From Hippasteria phrygiana (lineage: Eukaryota > Echinodermata > Asteroidea > Valvatida > Goniasteridae), in the NCBI GenBank assembly GCA_037893225.1, contig JAZGUH010000711.1, positions 682,001 through 746,000 on the forward strand: a stretch of 64,000 nt of DNA, written 5' to 3'. The notes beneath the pieces were generated by a model. That model worked only from the letters and a program-made list of their open reading frames with translations, was not told where the DNA came from and ran no database searches. Positions 8,349 to 22,265 of the stretch are shown one piece after another. Numbering within the stretch: position 1 is the stretch's first letter; every line of letters starts with the position of its first letter. The translations under genes and the position numbers were made by a program.

Positions 8349-9971
8349 ACATGTAGCGCCAGATCTAAGCTATCCATACTTGTCAAAATTACTGAATTTG
8401 GTTGATATTTCATGCAATTATGAATGAGTAAAGCAAGTCCATACCCCAGGGAATTTGACAGGCATGGAGCAATAAATAGACGGTAATCTGCACACAGATG
8501 GTGGCCGGGAAGAAAATAAACATTGCGAGGTTTGAATTTTCTCCACAAGTGTTAACTCTAAGAAGCCGCCGATAATTGCAACATGTAGCGCCAGATCTAA
8601 GCTATCCATACATGTCAAAATTACTGAATTTGGTTGATATTTCATGCAATTATGAATGAGTAAAGCAAGTCATACCCTAGGGAATTTGACAGGCATGGAG
8701 CAATACATAGAAGGTAATATGCACACAGATGTTGGCCGGAAAGAAAATAAACATTGCGAGGTTTGAATTTTCTACACAAGTTTTAACTCTAAGAAGCCGC
8801 CGATAATTGCAACATGTAGCGCCAGATCTAAGCTATACATACATGTCAAAATTACTGCATTTGGTTGATATTTCATGCAATTATGAATGAGTAAAGCAAG
8901 TCCATACCCCAGGGAATTTGACATGCATGGAGCAATACATATACAGTAATATGTACACAGATGTTGGCCGGGAAGAAAATAAACATTGCGTGGTTTGAAT
9001 TTTCTCCACAGGTGTTAACTCTAAGAAGCCGCCGATAATTGCAACATGTAGCGCCAGATCTAAGCTATCCATACATGTCAAAATTACTGAATTTGGTTGA
9101 TATTTCATGCAATTATGAATGAGTAAAGCAAGTCCATACCCCAGGGAATTTGACATGCATGGAGCAATAAATAGACGGTAACATGTACACAGATGTTGGC
9201 CGGGAAGAAAATAAACATTGCGAGGTTTGAATTTTCTCCACAAGTTTTAACTCTAAGAAGCCGTCGGTGATTGCAACATGTAGCGCCAGATCTAAGCTAT
9301 ACATACATGTCAAAATTACTGCATTTAGTTGATATTTCATGCAATTATGAATGAGTAAAGCAAGTCCATACCCCAGGGAATTTGACATGCATGGAGCAAT
9401 AAATAGACGGTAATATGTACACAGATGTTGGCCGGAAAGAAAATAAACATTGCGAGGTTTGAATTTTCTCCACAAGTTTGAACTCTAAGAAGCCGCCGAT
9501 GATTGCAACATGTAGCGCCAGATCTAAGCTATCCATACATGTCAAAATTACTGCATTTGGTTGATATTTCATGCAATTATGAATGAGTAAAGCAAGTCCA
9601 TACCCCAGGGAATTTGAGAGGCATGGAGCAATAAATAAAAGGTAATCTGCACACAGATGGTGGCCGAGAAGAAAATAAACATTGCGTGGTTTGAATTTTC
9701 TCCACAAGTTTTAACTCTAAGAAGCCGTCGATGATTGCAACATGTAGCGCCAGATCTAAGCTATACATACATGTCAACATTACTGCATTTAGTTGATATT
9801 TCATGCAATTATGAATGAGTAAAGCAAGTCCATACCCCAGGGAATTTGACATGCATGGAGCAATAAATAGACGGTAATATGTACACAGATGTTGGCCGGA
9901 AAGAAAATAAACATTGCGAGGTTTGAATTTTCTCCACAAGTTTGAACTCTAAGAAGCCGCCGATGATTGCA
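8349..9971. repeat. 7-monomer duplication, right copy (1623 bp)
   Basis: Repeats 6726-8348 in order F H I J K O K-like, including the private G224 in type J and the GAGAGG/CCGAGAAG combination in type O. Only the tail of the last monomer differs. Confidence 0.85.
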
Positions 9972-11827
9972 ACATGTAGCGCCAGATCTAAGCTATCCAT
10001 ACATGTCAAAATTACTGAATTTGGTTGATATTTCATGCAATTATGAATGAGTAAAGCAAGTCCATACCCCAGGGAATTTGACAGGCATGGAGCAATAAAT
10101 AAAAGGTAATCTGCACACAGATGGTGGCCGGGAAGAAAATAAACATTGCGATGTTTGAATTTTCTCCACAAGTGTTAACTCTAAGAAGCCGCCGATAATT
10201 GCAACATGTAGCGCCAGATCTAAGCTATCCATACTTGTCAAAATTACTGAATTTGGTTGATATTTCATGCAATTATGAATGAGTAAAGCAAGTCCATACC
10301 CCAGGGAATTTGACAGGCATGGAGCAATAAATAGACGGTAATCTGCACACAGATGGTGGCCGGGAAGAAAATAAACATTGCGAGGTTTGAATTTTCTCCA
10401 CAAGTGTTAACTCTAAGAAGCCGCCGATAATTGCAACATGTAGCGCCAGATCTAAGCTATCCATACATGTCGAAATTACTGAATTTGGTTGATATTTCAT
10501 GCAATTATGAATGAGTAAAGCAAGTCCATACCCCAGGGAATTTGACATGCATGGAGCAATAAATAGACGGTAATCTGTACACAGATGTTGGCCGGAAAGA
10601 AAATAAACATTGCGAGGTTTGAATTTTCTCCACAAGTGTTAACTCTAAGAAGCCGCCGATAATTGCAACATGTAGCGCCAGATCTAAGCTATCCGTACTT
10701 GTCAAAATTACTGAATTTGGTTGATATTTCATGCAATTATGAATGAGTAAAGCAAGTCCATACCCCAGGGAATTTGACAGGCATGGAGCAATAAATAGAC
10801 GGTAATCTGCACACAGATGGTGGCCGGGAAGAAAATAAACATTGCGAGGTTTGAATTTTCTCCACAAGTGTTAACTCTAAGAAGCCGCCGATAATTGCAA
10901 CATGTAGCGCCAGATCTAAGCTATCCATACATGTCAAAATTACTGAATTTGGTTGATATTTCATGCAATTATGAATGAGTAAAGCAAGTCCATACCCCAG
11001 GGAATTTGACAGGCATGGAGCAATAAATAGACGGTAATCTGCACACAGATGGTGGCCGGGAAGAAAATAAACATTGCGAGGTTTGAATTTTCTCCACAAG
11101 TTTTAACTCTAAGAAGCCGCCGATAATTGCAACATGTAGCGCCAGATCTAAGCTATCCATACATGTCAACATTACTGAATTTGGTTGATATTTCATGCAA
11201 TTATGAATGAGTAAAGCAAGTCCATACCCCAGGGAATTTGACATGCATGGAGCAATAAATAGACGGTAACATGTACACAGATGTTGGCCGGAAAGAAAAT
11301 AAACATTGCGAGGTTTGAATTTTCTCCACAAGTGTTAACTCTAAGAAGCCGCCGATAATTGCAACATGTAGCGCCAGATCTAAGCTATCCATACATGTCA
11401 AAATTACTGAATTTGGTTGATATTTCATGCAATTATGAATGAGTAAAGCAAGTCCATACCCCAGGGAATTTGACAGGCATGGAGCAATAAATAGACGGTA
11501 ATATGTACACAGATGTTGGCCGGAAAGAAAATAAACATTGCGAGGTTTGAATTTTCTCCACAAGTTTTAACTCTAGGAAGCCGCCGATAATTGCAACATG
11601 TAGCGCCAGATCTAAGCTATACATACATGTCAAAATTACTGCATTTGGTTGATATTTCATGCAATTATGAATGAGTAAAGCAAGTCCATACCCCAGGGAA
11701 TTTGACATGCATGGAGCAATACATATACAGTAATATGTACACAGATGTTGGCCGGGAAGAAAATAAACATTGCGTGGTTTGAATTTTCTCCACAGGTGTT
11801 AACTCTAAGAAGCCGCCGATAATTGCA

Positions 11828-12059
11828 ACATGTAGCGCCAGATCTAAGCTATCCATACATGTCAAAATTACTGAATTTGGTTGATATTTCATGCAATTAT
11901 GAATGAGTAAAGCAAGTCCATACCCCAGGGAATTTGACATGCATGGAGCAATAAATAGACGGTAACATGTACACAGATGTTGGCCGGGAAGAAAATAAAC
12001 ATTGCGAGGTTTGAATTTTCTCCACAAGTTTGAACTCTAAGAAGCCGCCGATGATTGCA
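11828..12059. repeat. Monomer type M (J/K hybrid)
   Basis: Type M has the body of type J (C26, T113, TAACATG, T153, G161) and the tail of type K (GTTTGAAC, C221, G226). Other copies start at 15539, 17395, 18554, 20410, 22730, 27369, 32472, 35951 and 40589. Copies at 44067 and 45690 have A161 instead. The switch point lies between positions 161 and 203. It is always followed by type N. Confidence 0.8.
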
Positions 12060-12291
12060 ACATGTAGCGCCAGATCTAAGCTATCCATACATGTCAAAAT
12101 TACTGAATTTGGTTGATATTTCAAGCAATTATGAATGAGTAAAGCAAGTCCATACCCCAGGGAATTTGACAGGCATGGAGCAATAAATAAAAGGTAATCT
12201 GCACACAGATGGTGGCCGGGAAGAAAATAAACATTGCGAGGTTTGAATTTTCTCCACAAGTGTTAACTCTAAGAAGCCGCCGATAATTGCA
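12060..12291. repeat. Monomer type N
   Basis: Type N is defined by A65 (TTCAAGC), with G113, ATAAAAGG, C143, G153 and G161. The change sits at the first base of the inverted-repeat right arm, leaving AGCAATTAT. Other copies start at 15771, 17627, 18786, 20642, 22962, 27601, 28993, 32704, 32936, 36183, 40821, 44299 and 45922. All but the second of the pair 32704/32936 and the one at 28993 follow type M or its A161 form. Confidence 0.8.
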
Positions 12292-12755
12292 ACATGTAGC
12301 GCCAGATCTAAGCTATCCATACTTGTCAAAATTACTGAATTTGGTTGATATTTCATGCAATTATGAATGAGTAAAGCAAGTCCATACCCCAGGGAATTTG
12401 ACAGGCATGGAGCAATAAATAGACGGTAATCTGCACACAGATGGTGGCCGGGAAGAAAATAAACATTGCGAGGTTTGAATTTTCTCCACAAGTGTTAACT
12501 CTAAGAAGCCGCCGATAATTGCAACATGTAGCGCCAGATCTAAGCTATCCATACATGTCGAAATTACTGAATTTGGTTGATATTTCATGCAATTATGAAT
12601 GAGTAAAGCAAGTCCATACCCCAGGGAATTTGACATGCATGGAGCAATAAATAGACGGTAATCTGTACACAGATGTTGGCCGGAAAGAAAATAAACATTG
12701 CGAGGTTTGAATTTTCTCCACAAGTGTTAACTCTAAGAAGCCGCCGATAATTGCA

Positions 12756-15074
12756 ACATGTAGCGCCAGATCTAAGCTATCCATACTTGTCAAAATTACT
12801 GAATTTGGTTGATATTTCATGCAATTATGAATGAGTAAAGCAAGTCCATACCCCAGGGAATTTGACAGGCATGGAGCAATAAATAGACGGTAATCTGCAC
12901 ACAGATGGTGGCCGGGAAGAAAATAAACATTGCGAGGTTTGAATTTTCTCCACAAGTTTTAACTCTAAGAAGCCGCCGATAATTGCAACATGTAGCGCCA
13001 GATCTAAGCTATCCATACATGTCAACATTACTGAATTTGGTTGATATTTCATGCAATTATGAATGAGTAAAGCAAGTCCATACCCCAGGGAATTTGACAT
13101 GCATGGAGCAATAAATAGACGGTAACATGTACACAGATGTTGGCCGGAAAGAAAATAAACATTGCGAGGTTTGAATTTTCTCCACAAGTGTTAACTCTAA
13201 GAAGCCGCCGATAATTGCAACATGTAGCGCCAGATCTAAGCTATCCATACATGTCAAAATTACTGAATTTGGTTGATATTTCATGCAATTATGAATGAGT
13301 AAAGCAAGTCCATACCCCAGGGAATTTGACAGGCATGGAGCAATAAATAGACGGTAATATGTACACAGATGTTGGCCGGAAAGAAAATAAACATTGCGAG
13401 GTTTGAATTTTCTCCACAAGTTTTAACTCTAGGAAGCCGCCGATAATTGCAACATGTAGCGCCAGATCTAAGCTATACATACATGTCAAAATTACTGCAT
13501 TTGGTTGATATTTCATGCAATTATGAATGAGTAAAGCAAGTCCATACCCCAGGGAATTTGACAGGCATGGAGCAATAAATAAAAGGTAATCTGCACACAG
13601 ATGGTGGCCGGGAAGAAAATAAACATTGCGAGGTTTGAATTTTCTCCACAAGTGTTAACTCTAAGAAGCCGCCGATAATTGCAACATGTAGCGCCAGATC
13701 TAAGCTATCCATACTTGTCAACATTACTGAATTTGGTTGATATTTCATGCAATTATGAATGAGTAAAGCAAGTCCATACCCCAGGGAATTTGACAGGCAT
13801 GGAGCAATAAATAGACGGTAATCTGCACACAGATGGTGGCCGGGAAGAAAATAAACATTGCGAGGTTTGAATTTTCTCCACAAGTTTTAACTCTAAGAAG
13901 CCGCCGATAATTGCAACATGTAGCGCCAGATCTAAGCTATCCATACATGTCAAAATTACTGAATTTGGTTGATATTTCATGCAATTATGAATGAGTAAAG
14001 CAAGTCCATACCCCAGGGAATTTGACATGCATGGAGCAATAAATAGACGGTAACATGTATACAGATGTTGGCCGGAAAGAAAATAAACATTGCGAGGTTT
14101 GAATTTTCTCCACAAGTGTTAACTCTAAGAAGCCGCCGATAATTGCAACATGTAGCGCCAGATCTAAGCTATCCATACATGTCAAAATTACTGAATTTGG
14201 TTGATATTTCATGCAATTATGAATGAGTAAAGCAAGTCATACCCTAGGGAATTTGACAGGCATGGAGCAATAAATAGAAGGTAATATGCACACAGATGTT
14301 GGCCGGAAAGAAAATAAACATTGCGAGGTTTGAATTTTCTCCACAAGTTTTAACTCTAAGAAGCCGCCGATAATTGCAACATGTAGCGCCAGATCTAAGC
14401 TATCCATACTTGTCAAAATTACTGAATTTGGTTGATATTTCATGCAATTATGAATGAGTAAAGCAAGTCCATACCCCAGGGAATTTGACAGGCATGGAGC
14501 AATAAATAGACGGTAATCTGCACACAGATGGTGGCCGGGAAGAAAATAAACATTGCGAGGTTTGAATTTTCTCCACAAGTGTTAACTCTAAGAAGCCGCC
14601 GATAATTGCAACATGTAGCGCCAGATCTAAGCTATCCATACATGTCGAAATTACTGAATTTGGTTGATATTTCATGCAATTATGAATGAGTAAAGCAAGT
14701 CCATACCCCAGGGAATTTGACATGCATGGAGCAATAAATAGACGGTAATCTGTACACAGATGTTGGCCGGAAAGAAAATAAACATTGCGAGGTTTGAATT
14801 TTCTCCACAAGTGTTAACTCTAAGAAGCCGCCGATAATTGCAACATGTAGCGCCAGATCTAAGCTATCCATACTTGTCAAAATTACTGAATTTGGTTGAT
14901 ATTTCATGCAATTATGAATGAGTAAAGCAAGTCCATACCCCAGGGAATTTGACAGGCATGGAGCAATAAATAGACGGTAATCTGCACACAGATGGTGGCC
15001 GGGAAGAAAATAAACATTGCGAGGTTTGAATTTTCTCCACAAGTGTTAACTCTAAGAAGCCGCCGATAATTGCA
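12756..15074. repeat. Satellite segment F L A B C D E F G F
   Basis: Ten monomers, with the 231-bp one at 14148. The run A to F (13220-15074) matches 465-2319 and 30153-32007 in type order. Its type-D copy (13916) lacks the G197 seen at 1161 and 5103, so it belongs to the lineage used downstream at 30849 and later. Confidence 0.8.
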
Positions 15075-15306
15075 ACATGTAGCGCCAGATCTAAGCTATC
15101 CATACATGTCAAAATTACTGAATTTGGTTGATATTTCATGCAATTATGAATGAGTAAAGCAAGTCCATACCCCAGGGAATTTGACAGGCATGGAGCAATA
15201 AATAGACGGTAATCTGCACACAGATGGTGGCCGGGAAGAAAACAAACATTGCGAGGTTTGAATTTTCTCCACAAGTTTTAACTCTAAGAAGCCGCCGATA
15301 ATTGCA
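15075..15306. repeat. Monomer type P
   Basis: Type P has A32, A37, G113, C143, G153, G161 and the private C169, which turns AAAATAAAC into AAAACAAAC, with a GTTTTAAC tail. Other copies start at 16931, 19946, 22266, 32008, 35487, 38734 and 40125. It is always followed by type L. Being private and recent, it is a good tracer of block movement. Confidence 0.85.
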
Positions 15307-16930
15307 ACATGTAGCGCCAGATCTAAGCTATCCATACATGTCAACATTACTGAATTTGGTTGATATTTCATGCAATTATGAATGAGTAAAGCAAGTCCAT
15401 ACCCCAGGGAATTTGACATGCATGGAGCAATAAATAGACGGTAACATGTACACAGATGTTGGCCGGAAAGAAAATAAACATTGCGAGGTTTGAATTTTCT
15501 CCACAAGTGTTAACTCTAAGAAGCCGCCGATAATTGCAACATGTAGCGCCAGATCTAAGCTATCCATACATGTCAAAATTACTGAATTTGGTTGATATTT
15601 CATGCAATTATGAATGAGTAAAGCAAGTCCATACCCCAGGGAATTTGACATGCATGGAGCAATAAATAGACGGTAACATGTACACAGATGTTGGCCGGGA
15701 AGAAAATAAACATTGCGAGGTTTGAATTTTCTCCACAAGTTTGAACTCTAAGAAGCCGCCGATGATTGCAACATGTAGCGCCAGATCTAAGCTATCCATA
15801 CATGTCAAAATTACTGAATTTGGTTGATATTTCAAGCAATTATGAATGAGTAAAGCAAGTCCATACCCCAGGGAATTTGACAGGCATGGAGCAATAAATA
15901 AAAGGTAATCTGCACACAGATGGTGGCCGGGAAGAAAATAAACATTGCGAGGTTTGAATTTTCTCCACAAGTGTTAACTCTAAGAAGCCGCCGATAATTG
16001 CAACATGTAGCGCCAGATCTAAGCTATCCATACTTGTCAAAATTACTGAATTTGGTTGATATTTCATGCAATTATGAATGAGTAAAGCAAGTCCATACCC
16101 CAGGGAATTTGACAGGCATGGAGCAATAAATAGACGGTAATCTGCACACAGATGGTGGCCGGGAAGAAAATAAACATTGCGAGGTTTGAATTTTCTCCAC
16201 AAGTTTTAACTCTAAGAAGCCGCCGATAATTGCAACATGTAGCGCCAGATCTAAGCTATCCATACATGTCAACATTACTGAATTTGGTTGATATTTCATG
16301 CAATTATGAATGAGTAAAGCAAGTCCATACCCCAGGGAATTTGACATGCATGGAGCAATAAATAGACGGTAACATGTACACAGATGTTGGCCGGAAAGAA
16401 AATAAACATTGCGAGGTTTGAATTTTCTCCACAAGTGTTAACTCTAAGAAGCCGCCGATAATTGCAACATGTAGCGCCAGATCTAAGCTATCCATACATG
16501 TCAAAATTACTGAATTTGGTTGATATTTCATGCAATTATGAATGAGTAAAGCAAGTCCATACCCCAGGGAATTTGACAGGCATGGAGCAATAAATAGACG
16601 GTAATATGTACACAGATGTTGGCCGGAAAGAAAATAAACATTGCGAGGTTTGAATTTTCTCCACAAGTTTTAACTCTAGGAAGCCGCCGATAATTGCAAC
16701 ATGTAGCGCCAGATCTAAGCTATACATACATGTCAAAATTACTGCATTTGGTTGATATTTCATGCAATTATGAATGAGTAAAGCAAGTCCATACCCCAGG
16801 GAATTTGACAGGCATGGAGCAATAAATAGACGGTAATCTGCACACAGATGGTGGCCGGGAAGAAAATAAACATTGCGAGGTTTGAATTTTCTCCACAAGT
16901 GTTAACTCTAAGAAGCCGCCGATAATTGCA
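15075..16930. repeat. 8-monomer higher-order repeat, unit 1 (1856 bp)
   Basis: Order P L M N F' L A B/F-hybrid, where F' has the GTTTTAAC tail. The unit is exactly 8x232 bp and begins with type P, recognised by C169 (AAAACAAAC). It is repeated at 16931, 19946 and 22266. Confidence 0.9.
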
Positions 16931-19900
16931 ACATGTAGCGCCAGATCTAAGCTATCCATACATGTCAAAATTACTGAATTTGGTTGATATTTCATGCAAT
17001 TATGAATGAGTAAAGCAAGTCCATACCCCAGGGAATTTGACAGGCATGGAGCAATAAATAGACGGTAATCTGCACACAGATGGTGGCCGGGAAGAAAACA
17101 AACATTGCGAGGTTTGAATTTTCTCCACAAGTTTTAACTCTAAGAAGCCGCCGATAATTGCAACATGTAGCGCCAGATCTAAGCTATCCATACATGTCAA
17201 CATTACTGAATTTGGTTGATATTTCATGCAATTATGAATGAGTAAAGCAAGTCCATACCCCAGGGAATTTGACATGCATGGAGCAATAAATAGACGGTAA
17301 CATGTACACAGATGTTGGCCGGAAAGAAAATAAACATTGCGAGGTTTGAATTTTCTCCACAAGTGTTAACTCTAAGAAGCCGCCGATAATTGCAACATGT
17401 AGCGCCAGATCTAAGCTATCCATACATGTCAAAATTACTGAATTTGGTTGATATTTCATGCAATTATGAATGAGTAAAGCAAGTCCATACCCCAGGGAAT
17501 TTGACATGCATGGAGCAATAAATAGACGGTAACATGTACACAGATGTTGGCCGGGAAGAAAATAAACATTGCGAGGTTTGAATTTTCTCCACAAGTTTGA
17601 ACTCTAAGAAGCCGCCGATGATTGCAACATGTAGCGCCAGATCTAAGCTATCCATACATGTCAAAATTACTGAATTTGGTTGATATTTCAAGCAATTATG
17701 AATGAGTAAAGCAAGTCCATACCCCAGGGAATTTGACAGGCATGGAGCAATAAATAAAAGGTAATCTGCACACAGATGGTGGCCGGGAAGAAAATAAACA
17801 TTGCGAGGTTTGAATTTTCTCCACAAGTGTTAACTCTAAGAAGCCGCCGATAATTGCAACATGTAGCGCCAGATCTAAGCTATCCATACTTGTCAAAATT
17901 ACTGAATTTGGTTGATATTTCATGCAATTATGAATGAGTAAAGCAAGTCCATACCCCAGGGAATTTGACAGGCATGGAGCAATAAATAGACGGTAATCTG
18001 CACACAGATGGTGGCCGGGAAGAAAATAAACATTGCGAGGTTTGAATTTTCTCCACAAGTGTTAACTCTAAGAAGCCGCCGATAATTGCAACATGTAGCG
18101 CCAGATCTAAGCTATCCATACATGTCAAAATTACTGAATTTGGTTGATATTTCATGCAATTATGAATGAGTAAAGCAAGTCATACCCTAGGGAATTTGAC
18201 AGGCATGGAGCAATACATAGAAGGTAATATGCACACAGATGTTGGCCGGAAAGAAAATAAACATTGCGAGGTTTGAATTTTCTACACAAGTTTTAACTCT
18301 AAGAAGCCGCCGATAATTGCAACATGTAGCGCCAGATCTAAGCTATACATACATGTCAAAATTACTGCATTTGGTTGATATTTCATGCAATTATGAATGA
18401 GTAAAGCAAGTCCATACCCCAGGGAATTTGACATGCATGGAGCAATACATATACAGTAATATGTACACAGATGTTGGCCGGGAAGAAAATAAACATTGCG
18501 TGGTTTGAATTTTCTCCACAGGTGTTAACTCTAAGAAGCCGCCGATAATTGCAACATGTAGCGCCAGATCTAAGCTATCCATACATGTCAAAATTACTGA
18601 ATTTGGTTGATATTTCATGCAATTATGAATGAGTAAAGCAAGTCCATACCCCAGGGAATTTGACATGCATGGAGCAATAAATAGACGGTAACATGTACAC
18701 AGATGTTGGCCGGGAAGAAAATAAACATTGCGAGGTTTGAATTTTCTCCACAAGTTTGAACTCTAAGAAGCCGCCGATGATTGCAACATGTAGCGCCAGA
18801 TCTAAGCTATCCATACATGTCAAAATTACTGAATTTGGTTGATATTTCAAGCAATTATGAATGAGTAAAGCAAGTCCATACCCCAGGGAATTTGACAGGC
18901 ATGGAGCAATAAATAAAAGGTAATCTGCACACAGATGGTGGCCGGGAAGAAAATAAACATTGCGAGGTTTGAATTTTCTCCACAAGTGTTAACTCTAAGA
19001 AGCCGCCGATAATTGCAACATGTAGCGCCAGATCTAAGCTATCCATACTTGTCAAAATTACTGAATTTGGTTGATATTTCATGCAATTATGAATGAGTAA
19101 AGCAAGTCCATACCCCAGGGAATTTGACAGGCATGGAGCAATAAATAGACGGTAATCTGCACACAGATGGTGGCCGGGAAGAAAATAAACATTGCGAGGT
19201 TTGAATTTTCTCCACAAGTTTTAACTCTAAGAAGCCGCCGATAATTGCAACATGTAGCGCCAGATCTAAGCTATCCATACATGTCAACATTACTGAATTT
19301 GGTTGATATTTCATGCAATTATGAATGAGTAAAGCAAGTCCATACCCCAGGGAATTTGACATGCATGGAGCAATAAATAGACGGTAACATGTACACAGAT
19401 GTTGGCCGGAAAGAAAATAAACATTGCGAGGTTTGAATTTTCTCCACAAGTGTTAACTCTAAGAAGCCGCCGATAATTGCAACATGTAGCGCCAGATCTA
19501 AGCTATCCATACATGTCAAAATTACTGAATTTGGTTGATATTTCATGCAATTATGAATGAGTAAAGCAAGTCCATACCCCAGGGAATTTGACAGGCATGG
19601 AGCAATAAATAGACGGTAATATGTACACAGATGTTGGCCGGAAAGAAAATAAACATTGCGAGGTTTGAATTTTCTCCACAAGTTTTAACTCTAGGAAGCC
19701 GCCGATAATTGCAACATGTAGCGCCAGATCTAAGCTATACATACATGTCAAAATTACTGCATTTGGTTGATATTTCATGCAATTATGAATGAGTAAAGCA
19801 AGTCCATACCCCAGGGAATTTGACAGGCATGGAGCAATAAATAGACGGTAATCTGCACACAGATGGTGGCCGGGAAGAAAATAAACATTGCGAGGTTTGA

Positions 19901-19945
19901 ATTTTCTCCACAAGTGTTAACTCTAAGAAGCCGCCGATAATTGCA
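16931..19945. repeat. 8-monomer higher-order repeat, unit 2, with a 5-monomer insertion
   Basis: Order P L M N, then F H I M N, then F' L A B/F-hybrid: thirteen monomers, 3015 bp (13x232 - 1). The extra five monomers total 1159 bp, so the M-N pair at 17395 recurs at 18554. The insertion brings in H and I, which are otherwise absent from this 9-kb region. Confidence 0.85.
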
Positions 19946-22265
19946 ACATGTAGCGCCAGATCTAAGCTATCCATACATGTCAAAATTACTGAATTTGGTT
20001 GATATTTCATGCAATTATGAATGAGTAAAGCAAGTCCATACCCCAGGGAATTTGACAGGCATGGAGCAATAAATAGACGGTAATCTGCACACAGATGGTG
20101 GCCGGGAAGAAAACAAACATTGCGAGGTTTGAATTTTCTCCACAAGTTTTAACTCTAAGAAGCCGCCGATAATTGCAACATGTAGCGCCAGATCTAAGCT
20201 ATCCATACATGTCAACATTACTGAATTTGGTTGATATTTCATGCAATTATGAATGAGTAAAGCAAGTCCATACCCCAGGGAATTTGACATGCATGGAGCA
20301 ATAAATAGACGGTAACATGTACACAGATGTTGGCCGGAAAGAAAATAAACATTGCGAGGTTTGAATTTTCTCCACAAGTGTTAACTCTAAGAAGCCGCCG
20401 ATAATTGCAACATGTAGCGCCAGATCTAAGCTATCCATACATGTCAAAATTACTGAATTTGGTTGATATTTCATGCAATTATGAATGAGTAAAGCAAGTC
20501 CATACCCCAGGGAATTTGACATGCATGGAGCAATAAATAGACGGTAACATGTACACAGATGTTGGCCGGGAAGAAAATAAACATTGCGAGGTTTGAATTT
20601 TCTCCACAAGTTTGAACTCTAAGAAGCCGCCGATGATTGCAACATGTAGCGCCAGATCTAAGCTATCCATACATGTCAAAATTACTGAATTTGGTTGATA
20701 TTTCAAGCAATTATGAATGAGTAAAGCAAGTCCATACCCCAGGGAATTTGACAGGCATGGAGCAATAAATAAAAGGTAATCTGCACACAGATGGTGGCCG
20801 GGAAGAAAATAAACATTGCGAGGTTTGAATTTTCTCCACAAGTGTTAACTCTAAGAAGCCGCCGATAATTGCAACATGTAGCGCCAGATCTAAGCTATCC
20901 ATACTTGTCAAAATTACTGAATTTGGTTGATATTTCATGCAATTATGAATGAGTAAAGCAAGTCCATACCCCAGGGAATTTGACAGGCATGGAGCAATAA
21001 ATAGACGGTAATCTGCACACAGATGGTGGCCGGGAAGAAAATAAACATTGCGAGGTTTGAATTTTCTCCACAAGTTTTAACTCTAAGAAGCCGCCGATAA
21101 TTGCAACATGTAGCGCCAGATCTAAGCTATCCATACATGTCAACATTACTGAATTTGGTTGATATTTCATGCAATTATGAATGAGTAAAGCAAGTCCATA
21201 CCCCAGGGAATTTGACATGCATGGAGCAATAAATAGACGGTAACATGTACACAGATGTTGGCCGGAAAGAAAATAAACATTGCGAGGTTTGAATTTTCTC
21301 CACAAGTGTTAACTCTAAGAAGCCGCCGATAATTGCAACATGTAGCGCCAGATCTAAGCTATCCATACATGTCAAAATTACTGAATTTGGTTGATATTTC
21401 ATGCAATTATGAATGAGTAAAGCAAGTCCATACCCCAGGGAATTTGACAGGCATGGAGCAATAAATAGACGGTAATATGTACACAGATGTTGGCCGGAAA
21501 GAAAATAAACATTGCGAGGTTTGAATTTTCTCCACAAGTTTTAACTCTAGGAAGCCGCCGATAATTGCAACATGTAGCGCCAGATCTAAGCTATACATAC
21601 ATGTCAAAATTACTGCATTTGGTTGATATTTCATGCAATTATGAATGAGTAAAGCAAGTCCATACCCCAGGGAATTTGACAGGCATGGAGCAATAAATAG
21701 ACGGTAATCTGCACACAGATGGTGGCCGGGAAGAAAATAAACATTGCGAGGTTTGAATTTTCTCCACAAGTGTTAACTCTAAGAAGCCGCCGATAATTGC
21801 AACATGTAGCGCCAGATCTAAGCTATCCATACATGTCAAAATTACTGAATTTGGTTGATATTTCATGCAATTATGAATGAGTAAAGCAAGTCCATACCCC
21901 AGGGAATTTGACATGCATGGAGCAATAAATAGACGGTAACATGTACACAGATGTTGGCCGGAAAGAAAATAAACATTGCGAGGTTTGAATTTTCTCCACA
22001 AGTGTTAACTCTAAGAAGCCGCCGATAATTGCAACATGTAGCGCCAGATCTAAGCTATCCATACATGTCAAAATTACTGAATTTGGTTGATATTTCATGC
22101 AATTATGAATGAGTAAAGCAAGTCCATACCCCAGGGAATTTGACAGGCATGGAGCAATAAATAGACGGTAATATGTACACAGATGTTGGCCGGAAAGAAA
22201 ATAAACATTGCGAGGTTTGAATTTTCTCCACAGGTTTTAACTCTAGGAAGCCGCCGATAATTGCA
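19946..22265. repeat. 8-monomer higher-order repeat, unit 3, with a 2-monomer insertion
   Basis: Order P L M N F' L A B/F-hybrid, followed by two extra monomers at 21802 and 22034, for ten monomers and 2320 bp. The first extra one has T113, TAACATG and A161; the second is a type-A relative with G200 (CACAGGTTTT), a combination I saw nowhere else. Confidence 0.85.

Larger units (their letters stand above)
8581..12755. repeat. 18-monomer block, left copy of a distant duplication
   Basis: Monomers H I J K O, K-like, an N-like unit with GCGATG (9972), F G, F with G28 (10668), an F-like unit, L A I M N F G. The same order, including both private variants (T181 in GCGATG, and G28), recurs at 24122-28296, 15,541 bp away. 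Differences I saw: position 39 and the tail of the K-like unit, and position 26 of the type-I unit. Confidence 0.85.
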
